Shown one piece after another: positions 44,743 to 54,585 of a stretch of 64,000 bases of DNA (position 1 is its first letter; the number at the start of each line of letters is the position of its first letter). The translations under genes and the position numbers were made by a program. This DNA is from Chitinophaga dinghuensis (lineage in GTDB: Bacteria; Bacteroidota; Bacteroidia; Chitinophagales; Chitinophagaceae). The DNA lies in assembly GCF_003259435.1 (NCBI RefSeq), contig NZ_QLMA01000001.1, forward strand, positions 620,001-684,000, written 5' to 3'. The notes under the pieces were generated by a model. It was not told where the DNA came from and ran no database searches. It saw nothing but the letters and a program-made list of their open reading frames with translations.

Positions 44743-46860
44743 ATGAGACTGAAAGTGATAATCCCGGTAGTGCTGATCACCCTCTCTGTAGGGGTACTGG
44801 CCTTTACCAAAATGGGTCATTATGGCGATCCTCCAGGTCGTTATGAGATAATAATGAACCTGGTAGGCCAAATGCTGAAAGAGGGCCACTACCAACCGAA
44901 GACGATTGATGATGCCTTTTCCAAAGAAGCTTTTAATAAATACCTGCGTAGTCTGGATGCTGAGAAGAAATTCTTCCTGAAATCAGACATCAACTCCCTG
45001 ATGCCATTGTCTACCCACATCGATGATGAACTGCAGGGCGCTCCTTTGGATTGCTTCCGTAATGTCAACGTAGTAATCAAACAACGCGTGGCAGAAGCAG
45101 CGGCCATCTACCCCAAAATTCTTGCAGAACCCTTCGATTTCACCAAGGATGAAAACGTAGTACTGGATGCAGACAAAATTGATTACCCGGCAGATGAAAA
45201 CGCCCGGTATGAAGCTTGGCGCAAAGTCCTGAAATACCGCACCATGGAGAAATTAACCGATCTCCAGGAAATCCGCGATAAATCCAAGGAAGACAGCGTG
45301 AAAAATAAAACCGATCAACAACTGGAAGTCGAAGCCCGTACAAAGGTGAAACAACTGTATGATCGTTATTTCGAAAGACTGAAAAATCACCAGGACGATA
45401 ACGACCGCTTCAGCCTCTATGTGAACGCGATCACTTCTACCATGGACCCACATACCGACTACTTCCCTCCTGATGAAAAACGTCAGTTTGAAGAACAAAT
45501 GGCGGGTAAATTCTTTGGTATTGGCGCTGGCCTTAAAGAGGAAGATGGTAAAATAAAAGTCCTGAGTATCATTACAGGTAGCCCTAGCTGGAAAGAAGGG
45601 CACCTGAAAGCAAATGATGTGATTATGAAAGTTGCCCAGGGAGACAAAGAACCTGTGGATATCACGGGTTACCCTGTGGAAGATGCGGTGAAACTGATCC
45701 GCGGTACCAAAGGTACTACCGTAAAACTCACCGTGAAAAGCGTGGATGGTACCGTGAAGGTCATCACCATCGTTCGCGATGAAATCGTGCAGGAAGAAAC
45801 CTTTGCTAAATCAGCAGTCATCAACGGTACACATAAAATTGGTTATATCTATCTGCCGGAATTCTATTCCGACTTCAACGACCGTAATGGCGCCCGTTGT
45901 GCGGATGATGTAGCGAAAGAAGTAGCCAAACTGAAAGCGGAGAAAGTAGAAGGTATTATCCTGGATCTGCGCTTCAACGGCGGCGGCTCTCTGCCTGAAG
46001 TAGTACAGATGGCTGGTTTGTTTGTACCGGAAGGCCCGATTGTACAGGTACGTTCCCGTGGCGGCGATGCCGTAGTATTGCGTGATCGCGATAAAAATGT
46101 ACAGTACGATGGTCCGCTGGCGATCATGGTAAATGAATACAGTGCTTCTGCTTCTGAGATCCTGGCGGCTGCTATGCAGGATTACAAACGTGCAGTGATC
46201 ATCGGTAGCAAACAGACCTTCGGTAAAGGTACCGTGCAGCGTCTGTTCTCTCTGGATGATTTCTATGCTGCCAAAGATGGTCAGAGTCTGGGTGCATTGA
46301 AACTCACCCAACAGAAATTCTATCGCGCTAATGGCGGTTCCACTCAGTTAAAAGGGGTGGCTTCAGACATCGTGCTGCCAGATCCTTATTATGAAGTATC
46401 TGAGCGTAAAGACAGCGATGCGCTGGCATGGGATGAAATTCCTAAGTCTAATTTTAATTACTGGTCTAATCCTGTAAATGTAGAACCATTGCAGAAGAAC
46501 AGTGAGAAGAGAATGGCTGCCAGTCCTGCATTCAAACTGCTGAATGAAAATATCGCTACCCTGAAAAGGATGGAGAAACAGGAAAGCTATTCCCTGAACA
46601 TGAATACTTACAAGGCAGAACAGAAAGTAAACACTGCTGCCCTGAAGAAATATGACAGCATCAATGAAAAGGTGAAGGAACTGAACATCACCTCCATGAA
46701 AGTGGATCTGGATAAAATTGGTAACGACTCCACTAAAGTGGCGCGTAATAAAGACTGGTTAAAGGCCAGAACCAAAGATATCTACCTGGATGAAGCGGTG
46801 AATGTGATGAATGACCTCATCGTTCAAAGCTTGCCTAAAATGCAGCGTAAAGCGCAATAA
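44743..46860 (+). CDS. prc: Carboxy-terminal processing protease, Tsp/Prc type
   Basis: Periplasmic S41A protease of 705 residues, anchored or exported by an N-terminal hydrophobic stretch (VIIPVVLITLSVGVLAF). It has an N-terminal helical region (YQPKTIDDAFSKEAFNKYLRSLDAEKKFFLKSDI), a PDZ domain near 250-330 and a catalytic domain with the Ser-Lys dyad (NEYSASASEILAAAMQDYKRAVIIGSKQTFGKGT). A C-terminal Prc-type extension follows. Such enzymes trim lipoproteins and murein hydrolases from their C-terminus. It is convergent with a second S41 protease gene at 47693-49297. Confidence 0.93.
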   Translation: MRLKVIIPVVLITLSVGVLAFTKMGHYGDPPGRYEIIMNLVGQMLKEGHYQPKTIDDAFSKEAFNKYLRSLDAEKKFFLKSDINSLMPLSTHIDDELQGAPLDCFRNVNVVIKQRVAEAAAIYPKILAEPFDFTKDENVVLDADKIDYPADENARYEAWRKVLKYRTMEKLTDLQEIRDKSKEDSVKNKTDQQLEVEARTKVKQLYDRYFERLKNHQDDNDRFSLYVNAITSTMDPHTDYFPPDEKRQFEEQMAGKFFGIGAGLKEEDGKIKVLSIITGSPSWKEGHLKANDVIMKVAQGDKEPVDITGYPVEDAVKLIRGTKGTTVKLTVKSVDGTVKVITIVRDEIVQEETFAKSAVINGTHKIGYIYLPEFYSDFNDRNGARCADDVAKEVAKLKAEKVEGIILDLRFNGGGSLPEVVQMAGLFVPEGPIVQVRSRGGDAVVLRDRDKNVQYDGPLAIMVNEYSASASEILAAAMQDYKRAVIIGSKQTFGKGTVQRLFSLDDFYAAKDGQSLGALKLTQQKFYRANGGSTQLKGVASDIVLPDPYYEVSERKDSDALAWDEIPKSNFNYWSNPVNVEPLQKNSEKRMAASPAFKLLNENIATLKRMEKQESYSLNMNTYKAEQKVNTAALKKYDSINEKVKELNITSMKVDLDKIGNDSTKVARNKDWLKARTKDIYLDEAVNVMNDLIVQSLPKMQRKAQ

Positions 46861-46882
46861 TTAATTGACCATATTTAAATAG

Positions 46883-46912
46883 AAAGAGCGACCGCACCTG
46901 CGGTCGCTCTTT
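46883..46912 (+). terminator. Intrinsic terminator after prc
   Basis: aaagagcgaccgca pairs with tgcggtcgctcttt (14 base pairs, very short loop), followed by five more Ts. Confidence 0.92.
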
Positions 46913-47008
46913 TTTTATTAGCCTTCGGCAGACACGTGTCTCTCCAAATTCATCTTGTACTCACACAATCGCATAATACCAACGCCGTAGTCTCCTTCGC
47001 AGTCACTA

Positions 47009-47063
47009 TTTGTTAATCGTTTTACATTACCGCCGACGGCTCCCTCACCGTTAGGGCTGAACT
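47009..47063. repeat. Degenerate copy of the 160-base repeat
   Basis: The segment tttgttaatcgttttacatt and the following accgccgacggctccc resemble the first 55 bases of the 160-base unit, with many differences. It begins about 80 bases before the first full copy and looks like an older, decayed remnant. Confidence 0.6.
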
Positions 47064-47084
47064 GTCCAGCGTGCAATAGCCTTT

Positions 47085-47690
47085 CCTTACTTGCTAATCG
47101 TTTTGCATTACCGCCGTAGGCCCCCCGCGCCGTCAGGTGCGGAACAAAACAAAAAAAGTGAAACGATCGGCTTGCCGGTCGTTTCACTTTTTAAAACAAT
47201 CAAAATATATACTACCTTCTCTCGATGGAGCTAGAAAATTACCTCCTTACTTGCTAATCGTTTTGCATTACCGCCGTAGGCCCCCCGCGCCGTCAGGCGC
47301 GGAACAAAACAAAAAAAGTGAAACGACCGGTTTGTCGGTCGTTTCACTTTTTAAAACAATCAAAATATATACTACCTTCTCTCGATGGAGCTAGAAAATT
47401 ACCTCCTTACTTGCTAATCGTTTTGCATTACCGCCGTAGGCCCCCCGCGCCGTCAGGCGCGGAACAAAACAAAAAAAGTGAAACGACCGGTTTGTCGGTC
47501 GTTTCACTTTATTAAACGATCAAAATATATACTACCTTCTCTCGATGGAGCTAAAAAATTACCTCCCTACTTGCTAATCGTTTTGCATTATCGCCGTAGG
47601 CCCCCGCGCCGTCAGGCGCGGAACAAAACAAAAAAAGTGAAACGACCGGCTTGCCGGTCGTTTCACTTTTTTAAAACAATCAAAATAGAT
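47085..47690. repeat. 160-base tandem repeat, about 3.8 copies, each with a terminator hairpin
   Basis: Copies start at 47085, 47245, 47405 and 47565 (the last is partial and runs to just before the CtpA stop). Copies 2 and 3 differ at only a few positions. Each unit has a GC hairpin (ccgcgcc-gtca-ggcgcgg, less regular in copy 1) and a long hairpin built on aaagtgaaacgaccg/cggtcgtttcacttt with T-runs on both strands. The long hairpins are at 47153-47192, 47313-47352, 47473-47512 and 47632-47671. The array fills the gap between two convergent protease genes. Confidence 0.92.
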
Positions 47691-47692
47691 AA

Positions 47693-49297
47693 TTAATTCT
47701 CTTTATCCAGCACTTCCAGTGCCTTCTTCACCACAGGGTCCGTAGCATTAATCGCTTCATAAAACCCTTGACTACGATACAGCTGTCTCGCCAGCAGCGC
47801 TTTAATCCGGGATTTAATCTCCGTCTCGTCTTTGGCGCTCAGCCTATCCATTCCAGGCACGCTGTCTTTCTTCGCATATTCTTTGAACTGATCAAAGAGA
47901 GCAGGTGTAGTCTGGAATTTATGGGTGAAATCTTCAGCATCTTTATACTGCGCAAACTCTTCTTTATGGGAAGTATAGTAATGGTATGCGAAATTGCTAA
48001 AGCTATTACGTGTATAGATCGCCATCAGCGTAGGAGAGAAGCGGGTAGTATCGAACGGAATGAAAATGTCCGGTGTAATACCGCCGCCGCCGTATACTTT
48101 TCTACCAGAAGCTGTCTGGTAAGGAACGGTATCTGTGATATGGATACTGTCTTTATTCACCAGTTCTCCGTGATTGAAGCGGTTAGTGATATCTTCATCG
48201 TAAGCATCGCGGCCGTTGGAGTATGATTTCTGGATGCTACGTCCGGAAGGAATATAGTAGCGGGCAACTGTCAGACGCAGTGCGCCACCGTTGTCCAGGT
48301 CATATTGTTCCTGCACCAGTCCTTTACCGAAGGTACGTCTGCCGATGATAGTACCTCTGTCCCAGTCCTGAATAGCACCGGCAAGGATTTCACTGGCGGA
48401 GGCAGAACCTTCATCTGTGAGGATGGTCAGTGCGCCTTTCTCAAACATACCCGGACGTTTGGTTTTGAAGTCGGTCCGAGGGAAATCTTTTCCTTTGGTG
48501 TATACGATCAGTTTTCCATCGCCCAGAAGTTCGTCTGCAATGCGGGTGGCAGCGTCCATAAAGCCGCCAGGGTTCTGTCTTACATCTATGATGAGTTTCT
48601 TCATGCCGGCTTTTGTCAGCTTGCGCATGGCTTCCAGGAACTCGTCATAAGTTTTGGCAGAGAATTTACTGATTTTGATATAACCTACTTCCGGCTGTAT
48701 CATATAGCTGGCATCGATGCTATACAGTGGGATAAGTCCACGTTTGATTTTAGCAACGATCTGTTTATTGTTGCGCAGCAGGGTAGTGGCCACTTCAGAG
48801 CCAGAAGGACCGCGGAGCAGTTTACGGATTTTATCGGTGGTAATACCAACGCCGGCAACGATGGAATCATTGACTTTCAGGATCTTATCTCCGGTTTGCA
48901 GACCGGCTGCTTCAGAGGGGCCACCGCTGATCACTGATACAACATTCACTGTATCGGCAGTAATATTGAATTCCACGCCAATGCCTTCGAAGTTGCCTTC
49001 CAGATCTTCATTTACCGATTGGAGCTGAGAAGGTGGAATATATACAGAATGCGGGTCCAGATGTGCGAGAATGCCTTCTATGGCTTCCTGCTGGAGCGTT
49101 TCAGTATTGAGGGTGTCGACATATTTAGTTTTGATCAGGTCCAGTACTTCCTGTACAGGGCCTTTATCAGGTTTGGTAAAGAATACAGTGGTACCGCCTG
49201 TATTGGAGCCGGGCATTTTATGACCCAGGAACATTCCCAGTGCCAACACCACAGCCATTAAAAGAGGTAAAAAAACATTCAGCTTCCTGTTTGACAT
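47693..49297 (-). CDS. ctpA: S41 C-terminal processing peptidase, CtpA type
   Basis: Periplasmic protease of 534 residues with an N-terminal signal anchor (VFLPLLMAVVLALGMFLG). A short helical lead, a PDZ domain (about 88-170; GVEFNITADTVNVVSVISGGPSEAAGLQTGDKI) and the S41 catalytic domain follow. The Ser-Lys dyad sits in DEGSASASEILAGAIQDWDRGTIIGRRTFGKG. The last 60 residues are specific to this branch. A TATTTTTG element on the reverse strand at 49402-49395 may be its promoter. It faces the longer Prc-type protease across the 160-base repeat array. Confidence 0.93.
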   Translation of the reverse strand: MSNRKLNVFLPLLMAVVLALGMFLGHKMPGSNTGGTTVFFTKPDKGPVQEVLDLIKTKYVDTLNTETLQQEAIEGILAHLDPHSVYIPPSQLQSVNEDLEGNFEGIGVEFNITADTVNVVSVISGGPSEAAGLQTGDKILKVNDSIVAGVGITTDKIRKLLRGPSGSEVATTLLRNNKQIVAKIKRGLIPLYSIDASYMIQPEVGYIKISKFSAKTYDEFLEAMRKLTKAGMKKLIIDVRQNPGGFMDAATRIADELLGDGKLIVYTKGKDFPRTDFKTKRPGMFEKGALTILTDEGSASASEILAGAIQDWDRGTIIGRRTFGKGLVQEQYDLDNGGALRLTVARYYIPSGRSIQKSYSNGRDAYDEDITNRFNHGELVNKDSIHITDTVPYQTASGRKVYGGGGITPDIFIPFDTTRFSPTLMAIYTRNSFSNFAYHYYTSHKEEFAQYKDAEDFTHKFQTTPALFDQFKEYAKKDSVPGMDRLSAKDETEIKSRIKALLARQLYRSQGFYEAINATDPVVKKALEVLDKEN

Positions 49298-49455
49298 AAT
49301 TTGATGATTATCCCGCGAATTTTATGACCAGTCTTGCAACCTAAACTTCAAGATCCCTATTTGTTTTTATGGAACGCTTTTGTTTAAATTGTGACAAAAA
49401 TAGCAATAATCGGGTGCAAACCTTTACGAATCTTTAAATTGATAAATAAACGGAC

Positions 49456-50307
49456 ATGCCTGGAAAAATAAAGCTGATAGCTGATAGCGGATCTACCAAG
49501 GCCGAATGGGGCCTACTTGGGGCAGCGGCCCCCGGACCATACAAAACCCAGGGTATTAGTCCTTACTTTCAGACGGTAGAACAGATTGTCGAAATTTTTA
49601 GGCAGGAATTACTGCCTCAACTGCCAGCAGGGGTACAGATAGACGATATCTATTTTTATGGCACCGGTCTTTCCCAGGCAAAGAATGTAAGCGCCGTGAC
49701 GGCGGCATTGAAAGCTGTATGGCCAGATACCAACATTGAAGTAGATCACGACCTGATGGGCGCTGCCAGGGCCTTATGCGGCCGCGGACCAGGTATTGCC
49801 AGTATCCTCGGTACCGGCTCCAATAGCTGTTACTATGACGGAAATGGTATTATTAAGAACAATCCTGGCCTGGGATATGTACTTGGAGATGAAGGAAGTG
49901 GTGCTTATCTTGGGAAAAAGGTATTGCAATATTATCTGTATAATACCTTTGATGAAGAATTGATGGCCCGATTTGACCAGAAATACAATACCAACAAGGA
50001 TGAAATCCTGGAGAATGTATACCGTAAACCCCTGGCAAACCGTTACCTGGCTGGATTTGCAACATTTCTGTCGGAAAACCGCCAGCATTTTATGATTGAG
50101 AATATCCTGGAAGATGGACTGAATGACTTCTTCTTCAATCATATTTATAAATACCGCGAAAGCTGGACTACCTCCCTGCACTTTGTAGGCGGTGTAGCCT
50201 GGAATTTCCGCGATATCATCAAGGAACTATGCGATCTCTATGAACTGCCGATGGGCCGTATTCTTCGTACGCCTATGGAAGGTCTGATCGAATATCATCA
50301 TTCATAA
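49456..50307 (+). CDS. Amino-sugar kinase, BadF/BadG/BcrA/BcrD ATPase family (GlcNAc/MurNAc kinase-like)
   Basis: ASKHA-fold kinase of 283 residues. The N-terminal phosphate motif is IADSGSTKAEWGLL, with DHDLMGAARALCG and GIASILGTGSNSCYYDG marking the second phosphate and sugar-binding parts. GYVLGDEGSGAYLGKKVL is typical of N-acetylglucosamine kinase-like members such as the MurK type. The murQ gene starts 22 bases later, so it probably phosphorylates MurNAc (and perhaps GlcNAc) from recycled peptidoglycan. Sugar specificity is inferred from this pairing. Confidence 0.85.
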   Translation: MPGKIKLIADSGSTKAEWGLLGAAAPGPYKTQGISPYFQTVEQIVEIFRQELLPQLPAGVQIDDIYFYGTGLSQAKNVSAVTAALKAVWPDTNIEVDHDLMGAARALCGRGPGIASILGTGSNSCYYDGNGIIKNNPGLGYVLGDEGSGAYLGKKVLQYYLYNTFDEELMARFDQKYNTNKDEILENVYRKPLANRYLAGFATFLSENRQHFMIENILEDGLNDFFFNHIYKYRESWTTSLHFVGGVAWNFRDIIKELCDLYELPMGRILRTPMEGLIEYHHS

Positions 50308-50329
50308 TATTTCAAACCACGTATATAAT

Positions 50330-51148
50330 ATGGCATTCACAAAAGTTACCGAACAGGAATCTCACTACCACCACCTGGAAAAAATGAGCATACAGGAATT
50401 GCTGACAAATATTAATAAAGAGGATCAGACAGTTCCCCTGGCAGTGGCAAAGGCCATCCCTCAGATAGAGAAGCTGGTCGCGGTAATTGCAGATAAAATG
50501 CTGGCTGGTGGCCGATTGTTTTATATGGGCGCCGGTACCAGCGGACGACTCGGTATTGTTGATGCCTCTGAATGCCCGCCTACCTTTGGTGTGCCACATG
50601 GTCTCGTAATCGGAATTATTGCAGGGGGAGACGCAGCCATTCGCAAAGCAGTGGAATTCGCAGAAGATAACAGGGAACAAGGCTGGAAAGACCTCCAGGA
50701 ATTCGGTATTACCGACAAAGATGTGGTGATAGGCATCGCTGCAAGCGGTACCACCCCATATGTAATAGGTGCGCTGGACAAATGCCGCAGTAATGGTATT
50801 ACCACCGGTAGTATCAGCTGTAACCCAGAATCTCCTATCTCCGCTTCCGCAGATTTCCCGGTGGAAGTAGTAGTAGGCCCTGAATTTATCACCGGCAGTA
50901 CCCGTATGAAAAGCGGTACCGCCCAGAAACTGGTTCTGAATATGATCTCCTCCGCTGTGATGATCCAGCTGGGAAGAGTAGAAGATAATAAAATGGTCAA
51001 CATGCAACTCAGCAACGAAAAACTGGTAGACCGTGGCGTGAAAATGCTGATGCAACAACTTTCCCTGACGGATTATGAAGAGGCGCAACGCCTGCTCCTA
51101 AAGGCTGGCAGCGTTAAAAAAGCCGTGGAGGATTTTGAAAAAGCCTGA
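50330..51148 (+). CDS. murQ: N-acetylmuramic acid 6-phosphate etherase
   Basis: SIS-domain enzyme of 272 residues that removes the lactyl ether from MurNAc 6-phosphate to give GlcNAc 6-phosphate in cell-wall recycling. Signatures are RLFYMGAGTSGRLGIVDASE (sugar-phosphate loop), PPTFG, EDNREQGWKDL and GPEFITGSTRMKSGTAQKL. Slightly shorter than E. coli MurQ (298). It follows the amino-sugar kinase gene, forming a two-gene salvage unit. Confidence 0.95.
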   Translation: MAFTKVTEQESHYHHLEKMSIQELLTNINKEDQTVPLAVAKAIPQIEKLVAVIADKMLAGGRLFYMGAGTSGRLGIVDASECPPTFGVPHGLVIGIIAGGDAAIRKAVEFAEDNREQGWKDLQEFGITDKDVVIGIAASGTTPYVIGALDKCRSNGITTGSISCNPESPISASADFPVEVVVGPEFITGSTRMKSGTAQKLVLNMISSAVMIQLGRVEDNKMVNMQLSNEKLVDRGVKMLMQQLSLTDYEEAQRLLLKAGSVKKAVEDFEKA

Positions 51149-51179
51149 TTTTAACCCACATTTGTTCCAATAACCTGCT

Positions 51180-51743
51180 ATGCACGACATTGAGCCATAT
51201 TACAACTGGCGCCATTTATATACGGCGGAGGAGGATGAACTTTCACCCTTCTATGGCCGCGAATACAGTGAATTTGAATACTCAAATACCGTATATAACT
51301 ATTACGTACACCCTCAATGGGACGAATTCGGGTCCCGTAACCTGTACCTGAAAGTACTCTACGCCGATTACCAGTTTAATTTTGCCGTTATTGAACTCCT
51401 GGGTGAATGGAACGATACCCTGGATAATGATATAATGACCCTCAAACGAGAAGTCATTGATCTGATGGTCGCGGAGGGTATCAGGAAATTCATACTCATT
51501 GCAGAAAATGTCATGAACTTTCACTCCTCAGATGACAGTTATTACGAAGAGTGGTGGGATGACATTAAGGACGATGGTGGCTGGATTGTAATACTCAACA
51601 TGCCTCCGCATACCCGCCAGGAATTCGAGAAAGCAAGATTATACAATTATGTGCATTTCCTGGAGGACGAAAAGTGGCGAACATATCAACCAATGCACTT
51701 GTTTAACATGATTGACAATGTCATGTTGAGACGGCTGGAATAA
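51180..51743 (+). CDS. Unknown acidic, aromatic-rich protein
   Basis: Protein of 187 residues that I do not recognise. It has no signal peptide or membrane segment and is rich in Asp, Glu, Tyr and Trp (YYNWRHLYTAEEDELSPFYG, SYYEEWWDDIKDDGGWIVIL). The middle part, FAVIELLGEWNDTLDNDIMTLKREVIDLMVAEGIRKFILIAE, alternates strand and helix and could be a small alpha/beta, STAS-like fold. It lies 31 bases after murQ and before the sdh promoter, so it may be cotranscribed with murQ. Confidence 0.7.
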   Translation: MHDIEPYYNWRHLYTAEEDELSPFYGREYSEFEYSNTVYNYYVHPQWDEFGSRNLYLKVLYADYQFNFAVIELLGEWNDTLDNDIMTLKREVIDLMVAEGIRKFILIAENVMNFHSSDDSYYEEWWDDIKDDGGWIVILNMPPHTRQEFEKARLYNYVHFLEDEKWRTYQPMHLFNMIDNVMLRRLE

Positions 51744-51762
51744 GGTTTACTGATAAATATCA

Positions 51763-51793
51763 TTTGGTTTTAATTTTTCCTGTCCTAAATTTG
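51763..51793 (+). promoter_or_regulatory. Bacteroidota-type promoter of sdhCAB
   Basis: TTTG at 51763-51766, a 19-base spacer, then TAAATTTG at 51786-51793, a full match to TAnnTTTG. The 5' leader of sdhC would be about 45 bases. Confidence 0.78.
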
Positions 51794-51843
51794 CCCGACA
51801 TTTCAACAACTTTTTTTATACTAGGAAGCTTAGATTTTTACTT

Positions 51844-52530
51844 ATGAAGTGGTCACAGTTCTTTAATACCTCTATCGGTAAAAAGTTATTGGTAGGTGCT
51901 ACCGGCTTGTTTCTCTGCAGTTTTGTGCTCGTACATCTGGTAGGGAACCTGCAACTGTTGTACAAAGACGGCGGTAAGGCGTTTAACAGCTACGCCCAAT
52001 TTATGGGTCACAACAGCTTAATTCAATTTATTGCATGGGGACTGAAAATTGTGATCCTGTTGCATGCATTTATTGCAATCCAGCTCACACTCAAAAACAG
52101 AGCTGCCCGTCCGGTGAAATATGCCGTGAATCCGGGCAACCAGACTTCCTCTTGGTTCAGTCGCCAAATGGCGATCATGGGAAGTATCCTCTTTATCTTC
52201 ATCGTACTGCACCTCTCTCAGTTATGGGGTAAATTCCACTACGGTGAAATGCCTACGCAGACTTATGAAGGCATTGCAGAACCGCTGAAAGATCTGTACA
52301 CTGTAACTTATGATCTTTTCACCAATCCTTTAATGGTGCTCATCTATGTAATCTCTATGATTGCATTGTCTTTCCACCTGATCCACGGTTTTAAAAGTGC
52401 CTGCCAGACTTTCGGTCTGAATCATAGTAAATACAACGGAATCATCAATTTTATCGGTGTCTGGATTTTCGGTATCCTGATCCCAGTTGGCTTTGCTGCC
52501 ATTCCCGTTATTATCTATTTAAATAAATAA
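51844..52530 (+). CDS. sdhC: Succinate dehydrogenase/fumarate reductase cytochrome b subunit (type B)
   Basis: Membrane anchor of 228 residues with five hydrophobic helices (about 16-34, 61-80, 106-126, 155-175, 198-222). It contains several helix-embedded histidines (HLVGN, HAFIAI, HLSQLWG, HLIHG) as expected for two hemes b. It resembles the type B anchors of Bacteroidota and Bacillus, so no separate sdhD is needed. It links succinate oxidation to menaquinone reduction in the inner membrane. First gene of sdhCAB, 19 bases before sdhA. Confidence 0.93.
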   Translation: MKWSQFFNTSIGKKLLVGATGLFLCSFVLVHLVGNLQLLYKDGGKAFNSYAQFMGHNSLIQFIAWGLKIVILLHAFIAIQLTLKNRAARPVKYAVNPGNQTSSWFSRQMAIMGSILFIFIVLHLSQLWGKFHYGEMPTQTYEGIAEPLKDLYTVTYDLFTNPLMVLIYVISMIALSFHLIHGFKSACQTFGLNHSKYNGIINFIGVWIFGILIPVGFAAIPVIIYLNK

Positions 52531-52549
52531 TTCTGAAAAGTTAGGATAT

Positions 52550-54523
52550 ATGTTGAACGCAAAAATTCCTGCAGGCCCATTAAATTCAAAATGGGAAGAT
52601 TATAAAGGACATTGTAAGCTGGTAAACCCTGCCAATAAACGTAATCTGGAAATTATCGTTATTGGTACCGGTTTAGCTGGTGCTTCAGCAGCGGCTTCAT
52701 TAGGTGAGTTAGGATATAAAGTTAAAGCATTCTGCTTTCAGGATAGCCCACGCCGCGCTCACAGTATTGCTGCCCAGGGTGGTATCAATGCTGCAAAAAA
52801 CTACCAAAATGATGGTGACTCCGTTTACCGTCTCTTCTACGATACTGTTAAAGGTGGCGATTACCGCGCACGTGAAGCCAACGTTCATCGTCTGGCAGAA
52901 GTAAGTGGTAACATCATCGACCAATGCGTTGCGCAAGGTGTTCCTTTTGCGCGCGAATACGGCGGCCTGCTCTCCAACCGTTCTTTCGGTGGTACCCAGG
53001 TACAACGTACTTTCTATGCTGCGGGTCAAACCGGCCAACAGCTGCTGCTCGGCGCTTACTCCGCTCTGGAACGTCAGGTAGCTCTCGGTAACGTGACTAT
53101 GTACAGCCGCCACGAAATGCTGGACATCGTGAAAATCGATGGTAAAGCACGCGGTATCATCGCACGTAACCTCATTACAGGTCAACTGGAACGCCACTTC
53201 GGCCACGCTGTGCTGATCTGCTCCGGTGGTTATGGTAACGTTTTCTTCCTCTCCACCAACGCAATGGGTTCTAACGTAACCGCTGCCTGGAAAGCTACCA
53301 AAAACGGCGCTTACTTCGCAAACCCTTGCTTCACACAGATCCACCCTACCTGTATCCCGGTTTCCGGCGATCACCAGTCCAAACTGACCCTCATGTCAGA
53401 ATCACTGCGTAACGACGGTCGTATCTGGGTGCCTAAAAAACAAAACGATACCCGCAAAGCCAGCGATATCCCTGAAGAAGAAAGAGATTATTACCTGGAA
53501 AGAAGATACCCTGCATTCGGTAACCTCGTTCCTCGTGACGTGGCTTCCCGCGCTGCTAAAGAAAGATGCGATGCCGGTTATGGCGTAGGTACTTCCAAAC
53601 AGGCAGTATTCCTGGACTTCGCAGCGGCAATTGAACGTTATGGCAACATCGAAGCCAACAAACGTCAAATGCACGGCGTATCCAAAGAAGAAATCATTAA
53701 ACTGGGTAAAGAAGTAGTTGCTGAGAAATACGGTAACCTCTTCGATATGTACGCTAAAATCACTGGTGAAAATCCTTACGAAACACCAATGCGTATTTAC
53801 CCTGCCGTTCACTATACAATGGGTGGCCTCTGGGTAGACTATGAACTGCAAACAACCGTTCCTGGGCTGTACTCCCTCGGTGAAGCTAACTTCTCTGACC
53901 ACGGTGCAAACCGTCTCGGTGCTTCCGCACTGATGCAAGGTCTGGCAGATGGTTACTTCGTAATCCCTTACACTATCGGTAACTACCTCGCTGACGAAAT
54001 CCGCGTAAAAGCAATTTCTCTCGATCACCCTGCCTTCGCTGATGCAGAAAGCAAAGTACGCGATACCATCGCTAAACTGATGAGCATCAAAGGTTCCAAA
54101 TCCGTTGACCACTTCCACAAAAAGCTGGGTAAAATCATGTGGGATAAATGCGGTATGGCCCGTAACGAACAAGGTCTGAAAGAAGCAATCGAAGAAATCA
54201 GAGCCCTGCGCGCTGAATTCTGGAAAGATGTACGTATCCCTGGCGATGAAAATGAATTCAACCCTGAACTCGAAAAAGCTGGCCGCGTGGCTGACTTCCT
54301 CGAACTGGGCGAACTGATGTGCCAGGATGCGCTCAACCGTCGCGAATCTTGCGGTGGCCACTTCCGTGAAGAATCTCAAACGGATGATGGTGAAGCAAAA
54401 CGCGATGACGAAAACTTCAGCTATGTAGCTGCTTGGGAATATAAAGGCCCTTCTGAATATGTACTGCATAAAGAAGACCTGGTATTCGAAGAAGTTAAAC
54501 CTTCTCAACGTAGCTATAAATAA
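52550..54523 (+). CDS. sdhA: Succinate dehydrogenase/fumarate reductase flavoprotein subunit
   Basis: FAD-bound catalytic subunit of 657 residues. The Rossmann motif is [19 protein letters not shown] (about residues 36-54). [24 protein letters not shown] carries the FAD-binding stretch, [14 protein letters not shown] is part of the dicarboxylate site, and [25 protein letters not shown] together with [14 protein letters not shown] closes the active site. The length suits type B complexes. It oxidises succinate to fumarate (or the reverse) at the cytoplasmic face. Flanked by sdhC and sdhB. Confidence 0.96.
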   Translation: MLNAKIPAGPLNSKWEDYKGHCKLVNPANKRNLEIIVIGTGLAGASAAASLGELGYKVKAFCFQDSPRRAHSIAAQGGINAAKNYQNDGDSVYRLFYDTVKGGDYRAREANVHRLAEVSGNIIDQCVAQGVPFAREYGGLLSNRSFGGTQVQRTFYAAGQTGQQLLLGAYSALERQVALGNVTMYSRHEMLDIVKIDGKARGIIARNLITGQLERHFGHAVLICSGGYGNVFFLSTNAMGSNVTAAWKATKNGAYFANPCFTQIHPTCIPVSGDHQSKLTLMSESLRNDGRIWVPKKQNDTRKASDIPEEERDYYLERRYPAFGNLVPRDVASRAAKERCDAGYGVGTSKQAVFLDFAAAIERYGNIEANKRQMHGVSKEEIIKLGKEVVAEKYGNLFDMYAKITGENPYETPMRIYPAVHYTMGGLWVDYELQTTVPGLYSLGEANFSDHGANRLGASALMQGLADGYFVIPYTIGNYLADEIRVKAISLDHPAFADAESKVRDTIAKLMSIKGSKSVDHFHKKLGKIMWDKCGMARNEQGLKEAIEEIRALRAEFWKDVRIPGDENEFNPELEKAGRVADFLELGELMCQDALNRRESCGGHFREESQTDDGEAKRDDENFSYVAAWEYKGPSEYVLHKEDLVFEEVKPSQRSYK

Positions 54524-54585
54524 GGGTAACGGCCACATTACATACAATACGGCCACGATTAATAATCAAATAATTGTCCAAGCAT

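Noticed and set aside
46918..47187. Reverse ORF of 89 codons beside the array
   Set aside because: It covers the decayed copy and first full copy of the repeat, has no recognisable fold and ends in terminator sequence.
47085..47690. Possible CRISPR array
   Set aside because: The whole 160-base unit is repeated, with no unique spacers, and no cas gene is present.
47137..47696. Three overlapping forward ORFs with repeated peptides in the 160-base array
   Set aside because: The period of 160 is not a multiple of three, so each copy is read in a new frame. The peptides come from hairpins, not from a protein repeat.
53402..54556. Reverse ORF of 384 codons inside sdhA
   Set aside because: Antisense shadow created by codon bias of sdhA; no domain is recognisable.
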